A stretch of 64,000 bases of DNA from Clostridiales bacterium (GTDB lineage Bacteria > Bacillota > Clostridia > Christensenellales > UBA1242), in contig SVHM01000002.1 in assembly GCA_015055815.1 (NCBI GenBank), positions 71,966-135,965 on the forward strand, in the 5' to 3' direction. The notes beneath the pieces were generated by a model. It was given only the letters and a program-made list of their open reading frames with translations. It searched no databases and was not told the DNA's origin. Positions 45,481 through 53,968 of this stretch are shown here, in pieces. Position numbers and translations under genes: made by a program. Each line of letters starts with the position of its first letter. Within the stretch, counting starts at the first letter, position 1.

Positions 45481-45642
45481 TACTTTCTCCATAAAAATTT
45501 AAAATTTTTAAACATTCATTTGTGAAAAGCAGTAAATTGTAATATAATATAACTACTGAAATAAAATATTACTTAAGTTACATTTCACCTTATTCAGTAT
45601 ACGAAAAAAAATTAAAATTGTAAAGAAATTATTGGAGTATGT

Positions 45643-46911
45643 ATGAAAATCTGTGCGATTATTTGCGAATATAACCCACTTCATTATGGACATTTGTATC
45701 ATATTGAAAAGGCTAGAGAATTAACAGGTTGCGATGCTGTTATGTGCATCCAAGCAGGAAATTTTACCCAAAGGGGCGAGCCTGCAATTGCAAATAAATA
45801 TGTAAGAGCAACAATGGCACTAGAAGGTGGTGCAGACATAGTTGTTCAAATTCCTACTGCTTATTGTTGTAGTTCAGCTGAGATTTTTGCTCTTGCTGGC
45901 GTTAAGATTGCAAATTCCTTTGAAAATGTTACTCATTTGGCTTTTGGTTGTGAAACAGACAATTATGAGCTTCTTAAAGAAATTGCTAAATATTTTGCTA
46001 ATGAGCCAAAAGAATTTAAAGAAAAACTAAATAAGTTTTTAGATGAAGGCAACTCCCTACCGGTAAGCAGACAAAAAGCAATTGAAGAACTTATCAAAGA
46101 AGACAAAGTTGAGTTTAGTGAAATAACTGAAACTTTAAACATACTTACTAAACCAAATAACATTCTTGCAATTGAATATTTAAAGGCTTTATATAGAACA
46201 AAAAGTAAAATTGAGCCAGTATTTACAACAAGGTCAAATAGTGATTACAACTCAGCCGATTTAAACGGAAGAGATAGTAGCGCTACAGCAATTAGAACTA
46301 GACTTATTACAAAAGAAAAAATCAAATCTATCAAAAAATTAGTTCCATCTTTCACATATGATTTACTAAAAGAAGATATGGATAAATACGGACTACCCGA
46401 TTTAGATTTATATAATGATTTATGTTCTTATGTTGTAAAAACAAGCACAGTTAGTGAAATGAAAAACATTTATGATGTGTCAGAAGGAATTGAAAATAGA
46501 TTTTTTGAAAGTGCAAAGAAATTTAAAGACTTTAATGAACTTCTTCTTGATGTTAAAACAAAAAGATACACATACACTAGACTAAAAAGAATTGTTCTAC
46601 GACTTTTATTAAAGATAAACAAAGATATTGTCGGTCAAATTTACAAAATGGACAAACTTCCTTTCATCAAGGTATTAGCATTCAATGCAAGAAATAAAGA
46701 TTTACTTTCAAACGTAAGTGCAGATACAAATATTATAATAAGGAATAGTAACGTTGTAAAAAATCCAGATACTGCATATAAAGAACTTGCAGATATTGAA
46801 GACAGAGCAAATGCCGTATATAACATGCTTTTAAGAAAAACAAAAGAAATACCAAACTTTGCACCCGATTTATTTACACAAACATTAAAATATGACAAGA
46901 AACAAAAATAA
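45643..46911 (+). CDS. tmcAL: tRNA(Met) cytidine acetate ligase TmcAL
   Basis: The 422-residue protein has the nucleotidyltransferase motif ICEYNPLHYGHLYHIEKARE and MCIQAGNFTQRGEPAI, as in YlbM/TmcAL. It uses ATP and acetate to acetylate the wobble C34 of elongator tRNA-Met. It is divergent from pta-ackA, which produce acetate, and its substrate tRNA-Met is at the left of this window. Confidence 0.93.
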   Translation: MKICAIICEYNPLHYGHLYHIEKARELTGCDAVMCIQAGNFTQRGEPAIANKYVRATMALEGGADIVVQIPTAYCCSSAEIFALAGVKIANSFENVTHLAFGCETDNYELLKEIAKYFANEPKEFKEKLNKFLDEGNSLPVSRQKAIEELIKEDKVEFSEITETLNILTKPNNILAIEYLKALYRTKSKIEPVFTTRSNSDYNSADLNGRDSSATAIRTRLITKEKIKSIKKLVPSFTYDLLKEDMDKYGLPDLDLYNDLCSYVVKTSTVSEMKNIYDVSEGIENRFFESAKKFKDFNELLLDVKTKRYTYTRLKRIVLRLLLKINKDIVGQIYKMDKLPFIKVLAFNARNKDLLSNVSADTNIIIRNSNVVKNPDTAYKELADIEDRANAVYNMLLRKTKEIPNFAPDLFTQTLKYDKKQK

Positions 46912-46936
46912 GCAACTGTCGTTGCTTATTTTTTTA
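46905..46936. terminator. bidirectional terminator between tmcAL and the patatin gene
   Basis: AAATAAGCAAC-TGTC-GTTGCTTATTT followed by T residues in both directions. Confidence 0.85.
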
Positions 46937-47707
46937 CTTTAAAAGTTTTTTAATTTTTTCAATGTGTTTTTTTGTTTCACTTGCCCCTATTTTTACGCAT
47001 TTATCAACAGTTTTTTCAGTAAATGACATTTGTTTAATATCACTTAAATTGGGCTCAATGATAACATCATGAAGCTTTGCTTTATTTTTTTGTATCTCCT
47101 TTGTTGACAAGTTGATTGAATAAAACAATGCATCCATAACATTACGTGGTGAATTTTTTATCTTATAATTTTTCAATACATCAACAGAAATTATAATATC
47201 AGCACCCATTTCTTTTGCAACATTTTCTGGCAGATTATTAATTATACCACCATCAACTATATTTGAATTACCGCTCTTAACTGGAACAAATAATCCCGGT
47301 ATAGAAATTGTCGCCCTTACAGCATCACGCACACTCCCACTTTTATAAACAATTTCTTTTTCTTTATTTAGATCGCACGCAACACAAGCAAATGGAATTT
47401 TTAAATTTTCAATCAATTCATCCGGTAAAAATTTATTTATAGTTCTCATCATTCCCCTTCCGGAAAAAAGACCACCTTTATTAAAGTTTATATCGAAAAA
47501 ATTAATATTTTTAAATTTTTTACCCAGTTCAATCATCTTATCAACATTAATACCACATGCATACGAAGCCCCAACAAGTCCACCCATACTAGTTCCAACT
47601 ACAATATCTATTGGAATATTATTTTTTTCCAGTTCTTTTATAACCCCCACATGTGCATATCCAAGCGCAGCACCACCACTCAAAACAAGTCCAACCTTTT
47701 TGCTCAT
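46934..47707 (-). CDS. patatin-like phospholipase/lysophospholipase (RssA/NTE type)
   Basis: The 257-residue protein has the oxyanion segment LSGGAALGYAHVGVI, the nucleophile elbow GTSMGG (GxSxG) and the catalytic Asp in VDGGIINNLP. It hydrolyses acyl esters of membrane lipids; physiological substrate unknown. It converges with tmcAL and diverges from the YlbJ-like gene. Confidence 0.92.
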   Translation of the reverse strand: MSKKVGLVLSGGAALGYAHVGVIKELEKNNIPIDIVVGTSMGGLVGASYACGINVDKMIELGKKFKNINFFDINFNKGGLFSGRGMMRTINKFLPDELIENLKIPFACVACDLNKEKEIVYKSGSVRDAVRATISIPGLFVPVKSGNSNIVDGGIINNLPENVAKEMGADIIISVDVLKNYKIKNSPRNVMDALFYSINLSTKEIQKNKAKLHDVIIEPNLSDIKQMSFTEKTVDKCVKIGASETKKHIEKIKKLLK

Positions 47708-47765
47708 TTATAACTCCCTAAAATTAAAGTATATTTATATTATTTTAAACATATTTTATAATATA

Positions 47766-48737
47766 ATGATAAAAATCCAAAACAAAAAAATAAATATTGA
47801 AAAAATAATCATAATAATTTTATTACTACTTATATTAATGCTAATTGTTTTACCTGAAATAGCAATATCATCATTTCTAAACGGCATTATGATATGGGCA
47901 ACAAAAGTACTCCCATCACTTCTACCCTTTCTAATATTCACAAAATTATTATCATACACTTCATTTATATCAAACGTTGGAAATAAACTAACACCTATAA
48001 CCCAAAAACTATATAACGTTGGTGGAGTATCGGGATATATTTATTTTATGAGTATAGTGTCAGGTTATCCAATAGGTGCAAAATTAACATCTGACTTTTA
48101 CAACAATAACACAATAACAAAAGGACAAGCAGAAGTCATAACGTCGTTCACTAGTACATCAGGTCCCCTTTTTATAATCGGCTCAGTTGCAATTGGGATG
48201 TTCCAAAATAAAAAACTAGGATACATAATTCTCATATCTCATTATTTATCAGCAATCTTAAACGGATTAATTTATAGAAAAAAATTTGATAAAAAAATAT
48301 CAACTCAATCGTATGAAAGAAATATTAACCCTTTAAGTGACAGCATGAGTGAAAGTATAACATCAATACTTTCCATTGGCGGTTTCATTGCAATCTTTTA
48401 TATGATATTGCAAATACTTTTATCAATAAATTTTTTTACAATTATATCGTATCCATTAAATTTAATTGGGATAGACACTATGCTCACAAATAGCATCCTA
48501 TCAGGCATCATTGAAGTAACTTCAGGATGTATTATGTTAAGCAACTTAGCAATACCCTTTAATTCACTATCTATTATCCTTTCATTTTTGATATCGTTTG
48601 GTGGAATATCAATTCATGCACAAGCATATTCTTTTCTAAAAAATTTTAACATGTCCTACTCAAAATTTCTACTACAAAAAACAACTCAAAGTATAATAAG
48701 TTCAGTCATAACATTTATAATAGTTTTAATTTTTTAA
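47766..48737 (+). CDS. ylbJ: sporulation membrane protein YlbJ-like (nucleoside-recognition/GATE domain)
   Basis: The 324-residue multi-pass protein has VLPSLLPFLIFTKLL and SIVSGYPIGAKLTSDFY, the conserved YlbJ signatures, and a second half repeating the GATE-type fold. YlbJ is needed for spore cortex formation in Bacillus. An in-frame TTG at 47700 would overlap the divergent patatin start. The ATG at 47766 lies directly after a TATAAT-like box and has no obvious ribosome-binding site, so the mRNA may be nearly leaderless. Confidence 0.8.
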   Translation: MIKIQNKKINIEKIIIIILLLLILMLIVLPEIAISSFLNGIMIWATKVLPSLLPFLIFTKLLSYTSFISNVGNKLTPITQKLYNVGGVSGYIYFMSIVSGYPIGAKLTSDFYNNNTITKGQAEVITSFTSTSGPLFIIGSVAIGMFQNKKLGYIILISHYLSAILNGLIYRKKFDKKISTQSYERNINPLSDSMSESITSILSIGGFIAIFYMILQILLSINFFTIISYPLNLIGIDTMLTNSILSGIIEVTSGCIMLSNLAIPFNSLSIILSFLISFGGISIHAQAYSFLKNFNMSYSKFLLQKTTQSIISSVITFIIVLIF

Positions 48738-48743
48738 AACCCC

Positions 48744-48772
48744 TTGAAAGTTTAATAATAATATGATAAAAT
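48744..48772 (+). promoter_or_regulatory. promoter of the 325-residue repeat protein
   Basis: TTGAAA (48744-48749), a 17-bp spacer and TAAAAT (48767-48772), 35 bp before the start. Confidence 0.6.
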
Positions 48773-48807
48773 ATACTCAAGAAATTTTGATTTTATGGGG
48801 TTAAAAA

Positions 48808-49785
48808 ATGGAAAAATTAATACAAAGTTTAAAACAACAAATTCAAGCACACATAGAAAATGGTGGAAGTATTTATGACGACAGGAGAAGCCTGCCATAT
48901 TACTTTAATCTAAGATATTTAAGAAATAAATTAAGAGCACACAGACCAGAGACAACCATAGAAGACGTATACGCATTATGCGGATATGAAATGGACAGAG
49001 AATATCATAGATTTAAATTACTTAATGACAATTTATTATTAGCAATTGACACAAACGGTTATGTTGATGACGTTAAATCAAAACAAGAACACAGTCACAC
49101 CAAACATGTTCTTAATATGCTAGCAGAAGAATTAGGATGCTCGCCAAGCGACTATTTAGTTTTGATGACCAAATTTAGATATCAAAAAGCAATTGTTCAA
49201 AGAGACTACATAAGTCAAATCCAACAAGAATTACTTGAGAAATATCCCGATGGTGACATTACTGGAATTAGACACGATAATCCAAAGCTTTACGAAAAGT
49301 TAAGACACTTCAAAAGATATGCTCCAGAAGACATTTCCATGTCAGACATTCTTGAATATTTTGGTGTAACCGGAAGTAGATTTAGAGACGATAAATTAAC
49401 AAAAGAAGAATGCGAATTAATCAAAGCTAATTTTAGAGAAAAATACAACCCAGAAACAATTGAAAATATTAAAGATTTTGACTTTACTGATTATCAAAGA
49501 TTAAACACTGTTGCAATCAAAGAAAATATTTCTATATTTGACCTTCTTGCAAAGTTGGGCTACCATGTAAAATACCATGCAAATGTTTCAGCCTTTTCAA
49601 GAACAATAGTTGACGCAAAAGAAAGAGAACAGCAATTACTAACAGCTAGAAAAGAAATAATTAAAGAATTACTTTCTCAAGGGCATGACATACCACAAAC
49701 GGATAAAGACTTATATTACTTCAATAAAAAAGTAGCACAAATGGTACTAGAAAATATTTATAGTTTAACACCTATTGATGACTAA
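48808..49785 (+). CDS. unknown protein with three similar helical modules, 325 aa
   Basis: I do not recognise this family. Three stretches share a pattern of an aromatic-rich helix followed by an HTH-like segment: YFNLRYLRNKL...IEDVYALCGYEM, YEKLRHFKRYA...MSDILEYFGVTG and YQRLNTVAIKEN...IFDLLAKLGYHV. The modules are roughly 35 residues long and separated by linkers. The protein is charged and soluble. The repeated small helical modules suggest DNA or RNA binding, but no catalytic residues are visible. It is monocistronic with a clear promoter and terminator. Confidence 0.6.
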   Translation: MEKLIQSLKQQIQAHIENGGSIYDDRRSLPYYFNLRYLRNKLRAHRPETTIEDVYALCGYEMDREYHRFKLLNDNLLLAIDTNGYVDDVKSKQEHSHTKHVLNMLAEELGCSPSDYLVLMTKFRYQKAIVQRDYISQIQQELLEKYPDGDITGIRHDNPKLYEKLRHFKRYAPEDISMSDILEYFGVTGSRFRDDKLTKEECELIKANFREKYNPETIENIKDFDFTDYQRLNTVAIKENISIFDLLAKLGYHVKYHANVSAFSRTIVDAKEREQQLLTARKEIIKELLSQGHDIPQTDKDLYYFNKKVAQMVLENIYSLTPIDD

Positions 49786-49818
49786 AAAAATGAGAAACAT
49801 TTTTGTTTCTCATTTTTT
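49784..49818. terminator. bidirectional terminator
   Basis: AAAATGAGAAACA-TTTT-TGTTTCTCATTTT between two convergent genes. Confidence 0.85.
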
Positions 49819-49822
49819 ATTT

Positions 49823-50596
49823 TTAGTAATAAATATCTGCAATTAAAAGTTTTACATTTTCATAAATCGGTCTTAATTTTTTATACTTATTAAGAGAGTG
49901 CTCTAACGGAATAAGTAAAGCATTTATTACTAACAATTCTTCTAAATGCACCGCCCTATTTAAAGCTTTTAAAACAATTAACAATTCTTCTTTCTCTGCC
50001 ATTTTAATTTTATAATCATCATTTATTGCATTATATAGTTCATTTATATTCATAACCAAATTTGCAAAAAGAATTTTGGTATCTTGGTCAGCCTCCACTT
50101 TTTCTTCTTCAATTGCTATTTGACCATCAGAGAAATCTTCATCTTCAATTATTTTTCCTTCGTCATCAATTCCAAGTAGATTTTTAATACTAGTCTTATA
50201 AGTCACCAAAACTGTAAGAGCAAAATTATTATAGCTAATATTATAACCATCATTACTGTAGAAATTATCTGTAACAAATGTCTGTAAATTTATATTCTTT
50301 TTATCAACCTCCAAAAGTAAGCACGTAACAAATGCAATTATATCTTTTTCTTCATCAGGCATGACAAAATAACCGCCATTACTAGGGTTTTCCGCCTTAC
50401 ACCTATCCATCATAGACATAAATTTGAAGCCTTGCATACATTTAGAATAAAGATTATAAAGCACTTCACTTTTTACAATACCTTTAAGAATATTTGCAAC
50501 TTTAGTGTCTGATAAAATAAATCTACCTTCAATCATTTCATCAACAGCTGACAAAAACTCAACAATTTTTACTCTTTCTTCTTCAGTTATCAACAT
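49823..50596 (-). CDS. hypothetical protein, 257 aa
   Basis: Not recognised. It is soluble-looking, helical and acidic, with no signal peptide. The longer frame from 50647 has a hydrophobic N terminus, but GGGAGA stands about six bases before the ATG at 50596 (MLITEEERVKIVEF), so that start is preferred. It is monocistronic and divergent from the DUF4364 gene. The function is unknown. Confidence 0.6.
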   Translation of the reverse strand: MLITEEERVKIVEFLSAVDEMIEGRFILSDTKVANILKGIVKSEVLYNLYSKCMQGFKFMSMMDRCKAENPSNGGYFVMPDEEKDIIAFVTCLLLEVDKKNINLQTFVTDNFYSNDGYNISYNNFALTVLVTYKTSIKNLLGIDDEGKIIEDEDFSDGQIAIEEEKVEADQDTKILFANLVMNINELYNAINDDYKIKMAEKEELLIVLKALNRAVHLEELLVINALLIPLEHSLNKYKKLRPIYENVKLLIADIYY

Positions 50597-50808
50597 ACAT
50601 TTCTCCCTTATAATATTTATTTTAGTATAAAATAATATTTTTATCAATTAAATTTAAATGTTTTAAAAATAATTACACAGATATATCTATAAAATATTTA
50701 CAACATTTAAAAAAATGGCATAAAATATTTACTTTAAATTCGTTTTTATGTTAATATATATGTAGAAGAATTGGGATAACAAAAATTCCCATAAACATCG
50801 GAGAAAAT

Positions 50809-51345
50809 ATGGAATTTGAAGAATATAACACAGTTGAAAAGATTAAACTTTTATTTGTCCTTGAAAGAATGGAAATCCCCCTAACTGAAAACAATATTAT
50901 TGACATTTGTACTTCAAGCAATAAATGGTTTAAATATCTTGACCTAAAAGAAGCAATGTTTCAACTTATCGATATAGGATTTATATTTGAAAACAAAATT
51001 GTTGGCGAAGAAACTAGATACTCTATAACCACTGCCGGAAGAGAATGCTTGAGCCATTTTTATTATAGAATTCCACAGACTACTAGAGAAAACATTATTG
51101 CTTACGTACAAGAAAACAGAATGAATTTAAAAAGAAGCCAAGAATATGTTTCTGAATATAGAAAAAATGACGACACTTCATATTCTGTAATTTTAAAAAT
51201 AAAAGAACCAGCATTAACCAGTTCTTTACTTGAAATTAAGTTAAAAACACCTAATAGAAAATCAGCTGTTGAAGCTGCAAAAAAATGGATTGATAAAGCA
51301 CCTGCAATTTACGAAAATATTTATGAAAACTTACTTGATAACTAA
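50809..51345 (+). CDS. DUF4364 family transcriptional-regulator-like protein
   Basis: The 178-residue protein has an N-terminal winged-helix region (KIKLLFVLERMEIPLTENNI and YSITTAGRECL) followed by a domain typical of DUF4364 in Clostridia. It probably binds DNA; its targets are unknown. GGAG precedes the ATG. Confidence 0.8.
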   Translation: MEFEEYNTVEKIKLLFVLERMEIPLTENNIIDICTSSNKWFKYLDLKEAMFQLIDIGFIFENKIVGEETRYSITTAGRECLSHFYYRIPQTTRENIIAYVQENRMNLKRSQEYVSEYRKNDDTSYSVILKIKEPALTSSLLEIKLKTPNRKSAVEAAKKWIDKAPAIYENIYENLLDN

Positions 51346-51436
51346 CTACTACGCAAACTTTCAAATATCACAATATATAGCGATAATTTAAACATTTGCA
51401 TAGCACCCCTAAACTTATATAATTATAGGAGATAAT

Positions 51437-51679
51437 ATGAATACATATATACCACACGGAGTATGTTCTAGAAAGATAAATTTTGAGATAGAGAACGGTA
51501 AAATTACCGCTTGCGAATTTATTGGCGGATGCACGGGCAATACACAAGGAATAGCAAAACTTGTAATCGGACTTACACCCGAACAAGTGATTGAAAAGCT
51601 TGACGGTATCATATGTCGTGGTGGAACATCCTGCCCCGACCAACTAGCCAAAGCCATGAAAGAATATTTGGGAAAGTAA
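51437..51679 (+). CDS. TSCPD-domain protein (TIGR03905 type)
   Basis: The 80-residue protein ends with GIICRGGTSCPDQLAKAMKEYL, the TSCPD motif, and has Cys residues in GVCSRKI and GGCTGN. The motif is shared with the C terminus of vitamin-B12-dependent ribonucleotide reductases; free-standing versions have no known function but may bind metal. TAGGAG precedes the start. Confidence 0.9.
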   Translation: MNTYIPHGVCSRKINFEIENGKITACEFIGGCTGNTQGIAKLVIGLTPEQVIEKLDGIICRGGTSCPDQLAKAMKEYLGK

Positions 51680-51703
51680 AAACGCTTTTCAACTAATAAA
51701 AAT

Positions 51704-51748
51704 ACCAGTTCATGAAGTATCAAGCAACTTCACAAACTGGTAATTTTT
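51704..51748. terminator. terminator between the TSCPD gene and the CotH-like gene
   Basis: ACCAGTT...ATGAAGT pairs with ACTTCAC...ACTGGT in an imperfect long stem followed by TTTTTTT. Confidence 0.75.
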
Positions 51749-53596
51749 TTATATTTCTTCCAACATCCTATTATCCATATAGTTCAATCTCTTGACAGCA
51801 AAATCTAAAATTTGTTGAATATTATTTTCTTGAACACTTGGAATATTCCCCCATCTTTCAATCTCTACTTCTCTAATTATTGAAGAAATATTATCGCTGA
51901 AGGCTTCAAATTCGTATTTTATATTTTCATATGTCATAACTGTTAATCTGAGCTCAAAATAACGCCTAACAATATCATCTTTAAGCAACGTGTAAATCCT
52001 ATTCCACAATAGATTCCCACAATACTCATCAAGACAATATTCATCAAGAAAACTACCAACTGGTCTATTTATCATTTTCCCATCCCACCAGAGACCCCAT
52101 GTAGCATCCATATCATACATTGATGAAAACCAATGTATCCCATCGTATGTTAGCCAATTAATATTTTTTGCAGTATTATCTGCAGCCATAATAAAAGACG
52201 TATAAATTATAGCATCAATTGTTCTATCAACATTAATATAATTAGATATATTAGCCTTAAATTCTTCATCAGAACTATTATTTACAAATCTTATCATATT
52301 ATTAAAACTTTGTAGCACCCACTCATTTCCTATAGTATCTTCAGTTGAACAAAATTCAAGTTCCACATCATCAGAAAATCCATCAATCTCTTTTTTAAGA
52401 CAGACTTCATCACCCCACGCACCCATAGACAAAGCCGCCTGCTTCAATACATCTCCACCATCTTCATCATCTTCCATACCAAACATCCAACCATCTTTTG
52501 GGATATTAAGAGTATATAACCCTTCAAACCTTCCATTTATATATATTACTATAGGAAAGCCATCAACAACACCACCAGTCGAAATAGTTGATAATTCATC
52601 TTGAACTTTATTAGATTTTACAATGTCTTTATAAATTTTACCAGAAACAACATTTCTTGCATGCGAAAAATCAATCCAATTAGCTTTAAGAGTGTATTTA
52701 CTCTGCTTCCCCCAACTATCATTTAATAATACCTTATTTTTTGATGTTGTTCCCGTTTTCAAAAAAGTAATATTATAATTCTTTTTAGGATAGTTTAATG
52801 ACGACGCACCTTGCCATTTTAACGTAGCATCACTCCAAAACTCAATAGCTTGACTTTCATATCTAACTGATAAAGTGATTTTATTCTCCTTAGATATCCC
52901 ATCCATAGAACCATAAAAATTTAAAATCGGAACGCCAATATCACTTGAAGTTATTGTTCTATACTCAACATTTTCACAATACAAGCACTTAAACACACCG
53001 CAATTATCTATACTTTCATGCGATAGTAATAAAGCATTAACTTCATTTGAATAAACATGTTCGTCTTTTCGCTCTCCACATCTAGAACAAATCCTATTAC
53101 ATTCTTCTCCATTTTCATCCTTTACATAATCATGTCCCTTTTCTTCAATAACAAGACTCTCCTTAGACAACTCACTTTCAGCAACATCATTATTAAATAA
53201 TTTGTCACAAATCTCACACACATAGTGAGATTCTACCCCTTCACTCTCACAACTACTATCTATTTTATTAACAAATTTTAGTTTATGCTCAAATTTTTCG
53301 TTACTACATCTATTACAAATTTTTTTACATAAAATTCCGCCTGAATCTTCAGTATATTCATGTCCTAATGCATCTACAACGGTGCTCTCTAACGTTATCT
53401 CTTTTTCTGCAAATTCATTATCAAAAAGCTTTAAGCACCCACTACATTTATAATAAGCACAACTACCCTCATTTTCACATGTACTAGCAACAGCACTTAT
53501 TAATTCTAGGCTATGTTCATGTTTTTTTTCACAACCAGCAAACAAAGGCATTAAACAACACGCCACTAAAGCAACAATAATCCTTAAATTTTTCAT
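51749..53596 (-). CDS. CotH-family kinase-like lipoprotein with cysteine-rich N-terminal repeats
   Basis: The lipobox LFAGC near residue 21 predicts a lipid-anchored protein. Residues about 25-190 contain repeated modules of the type TCxxxG...YxCxxCxKLFxxxxAE with GHxY, found on clostridial surface proteins. The CotH domain follows, with KWQGASSLNYPKKNYNITF, YTLKANWIDFSHARN, YINGRFEGLYTLN and YDMDATWG carrying a DxD acidic pair. CotH proteins phosphorylate spore-coat proteins in Bacillus; the substrate here is unknown. GGAG is six bases before the ATG at 53596. The promoter overlaps a palindromic operator shared with the divergent XRE gene. Confidence 0.83.
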   Translation of the reverse strand: MKNLRIIVALVACCLMPLFAGCEKKHEHSLELISAVASTCENEGSCAYYKCSGCLKLFDNEFAEKEITLESTVVDALGHEYTEDSGGILCKKICNRCSNEKFEHKLKFVNKIDSSCESEGVESHYVCEICDKLFNNDVAESELSKESLVIEEKGHDYVKDENGEECNRICSRCGERKDEHVYSNEVNALLLSHESIDNCGVFKCLYCENVEYRTITSSDIGVPILNFYGSMDGISKENKITLSVRYESQAIEFWSDATLKWQGASSLNYPKKNYNITFLKTGTTSKNKVLLNDSWGKQSKYTLKANWIDFSHARNVVSGKIYKDIVKSNKVQDELSTISTGGVVDGFPIVIYINGRFEGLYTLNIPKDGWMFGMEDDEDGGDVLKQAALSMGAWGDEVCLKKEIDGFSDDVELEFCSTEDTIGNEWVLQSFNNMIRFVNNSSDEEFKANISNYINVDRTIDAIIYTSFIMAADNTAKNINWLTYDGIHWFSSMYDMDATWGLWWDGKMINRPVGSFLDEYCLDEYCGNLLWNRIYTLLKDDIVRRYFELRLTVMTYENIKYEFEAFSDNISSIIREVEIERWGNIPSVQENNIQQILDFAVKRLNYMDNRMLEEI

Positions 53597-53631
53597 CCTA
53601 AACTCCTTCATTACTTATTACCAATATTATA

Positions 53632-53648
53632 TACGAATATTTTTCGTA
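53632..53648. promoter_or_regulatory. palindromic operator 1 between cotH-like and xre
   Basis: TACGAA-N5-TTCGTA is a perfect 6-bp inverted repeat. It lies just upstream of the TATAAT of the CotH-like gene (53624-53629, minus strand). Confidence 0.65.
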
Positions 53649-53661
53649 ATGCAACAATTTG

Positions 53662-53676
53662 ACGAATTTTGTTCGT
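53662..53676. promoter_or_regulatory. palindromic operator 2 overlapping the xre promoter
   Basis: ACGAA-N5-TTCGT has the same half-sites and spacing as operator 1. Its centre is 29 bp away, about three helical turns, and it overlaps the xre -10 TATAAT (53676-53681). Confidence 0.65.
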
Positions 53677-53687
53677 ATAATAAAGAC

Positions 53688-53888
53688 ATGGAGTTTGGAA
53701 ATATCTTAAAAGAATTAAGAAAAGAAAATAAAATGACGCAAACAGAATTTGCGTCTTATTTATGTACTACACAAGACTCAATATCATTATGGGAATTAGG
53801 TAAAAGTTTTCCAGACATTCCAACACTTATAAAAATTGCTAAATTTTTTCAAGTTTCAACAGATTATTTATTAGGACTAGAAAATTGA
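53688..53888 (+). CDS. XRE-family HTH regulator, 66 aa
   Basis: Single helix-turn-helix domain with LKELRKENKMTQTEFASYLCTTQDSISLWELGKSFPDIPTLIKIAKFFQVSTDYLLGLEN, shown here in family order. The ATG at 53688 stands seven bases after TATAAT, so the mRNA may be leaderless; an in-frame start at 53649 would overlap the operators and is rejected. It probably represses itself and the divergent CotH-like gene through the two palindromes. Confidence 0.82.
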   Translation: MEFGNILKELRKENKMTQTEFASYLCTTQDSISLWELGKSFPDIPTLIKIAKFFQVSTDYLLGLEN

Positions 53889-53923
53889 TTTTAAATTTAT
53901 ACCGATTAATATTTAACTTATCT

Positions 53924-53961
53924 AAAAAAGACTTACAATTTAAATTTGTAAGTCTTTTTAT
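53924..53961. terminator. bidirectional terminator between xre and valS
   Basis: AAAAGACTTACAA/TTTGTAAGTCTTTT stem with T residues in both directions. Confidence 0.85.
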
Positions 53962-53968
53962 TTTTATA

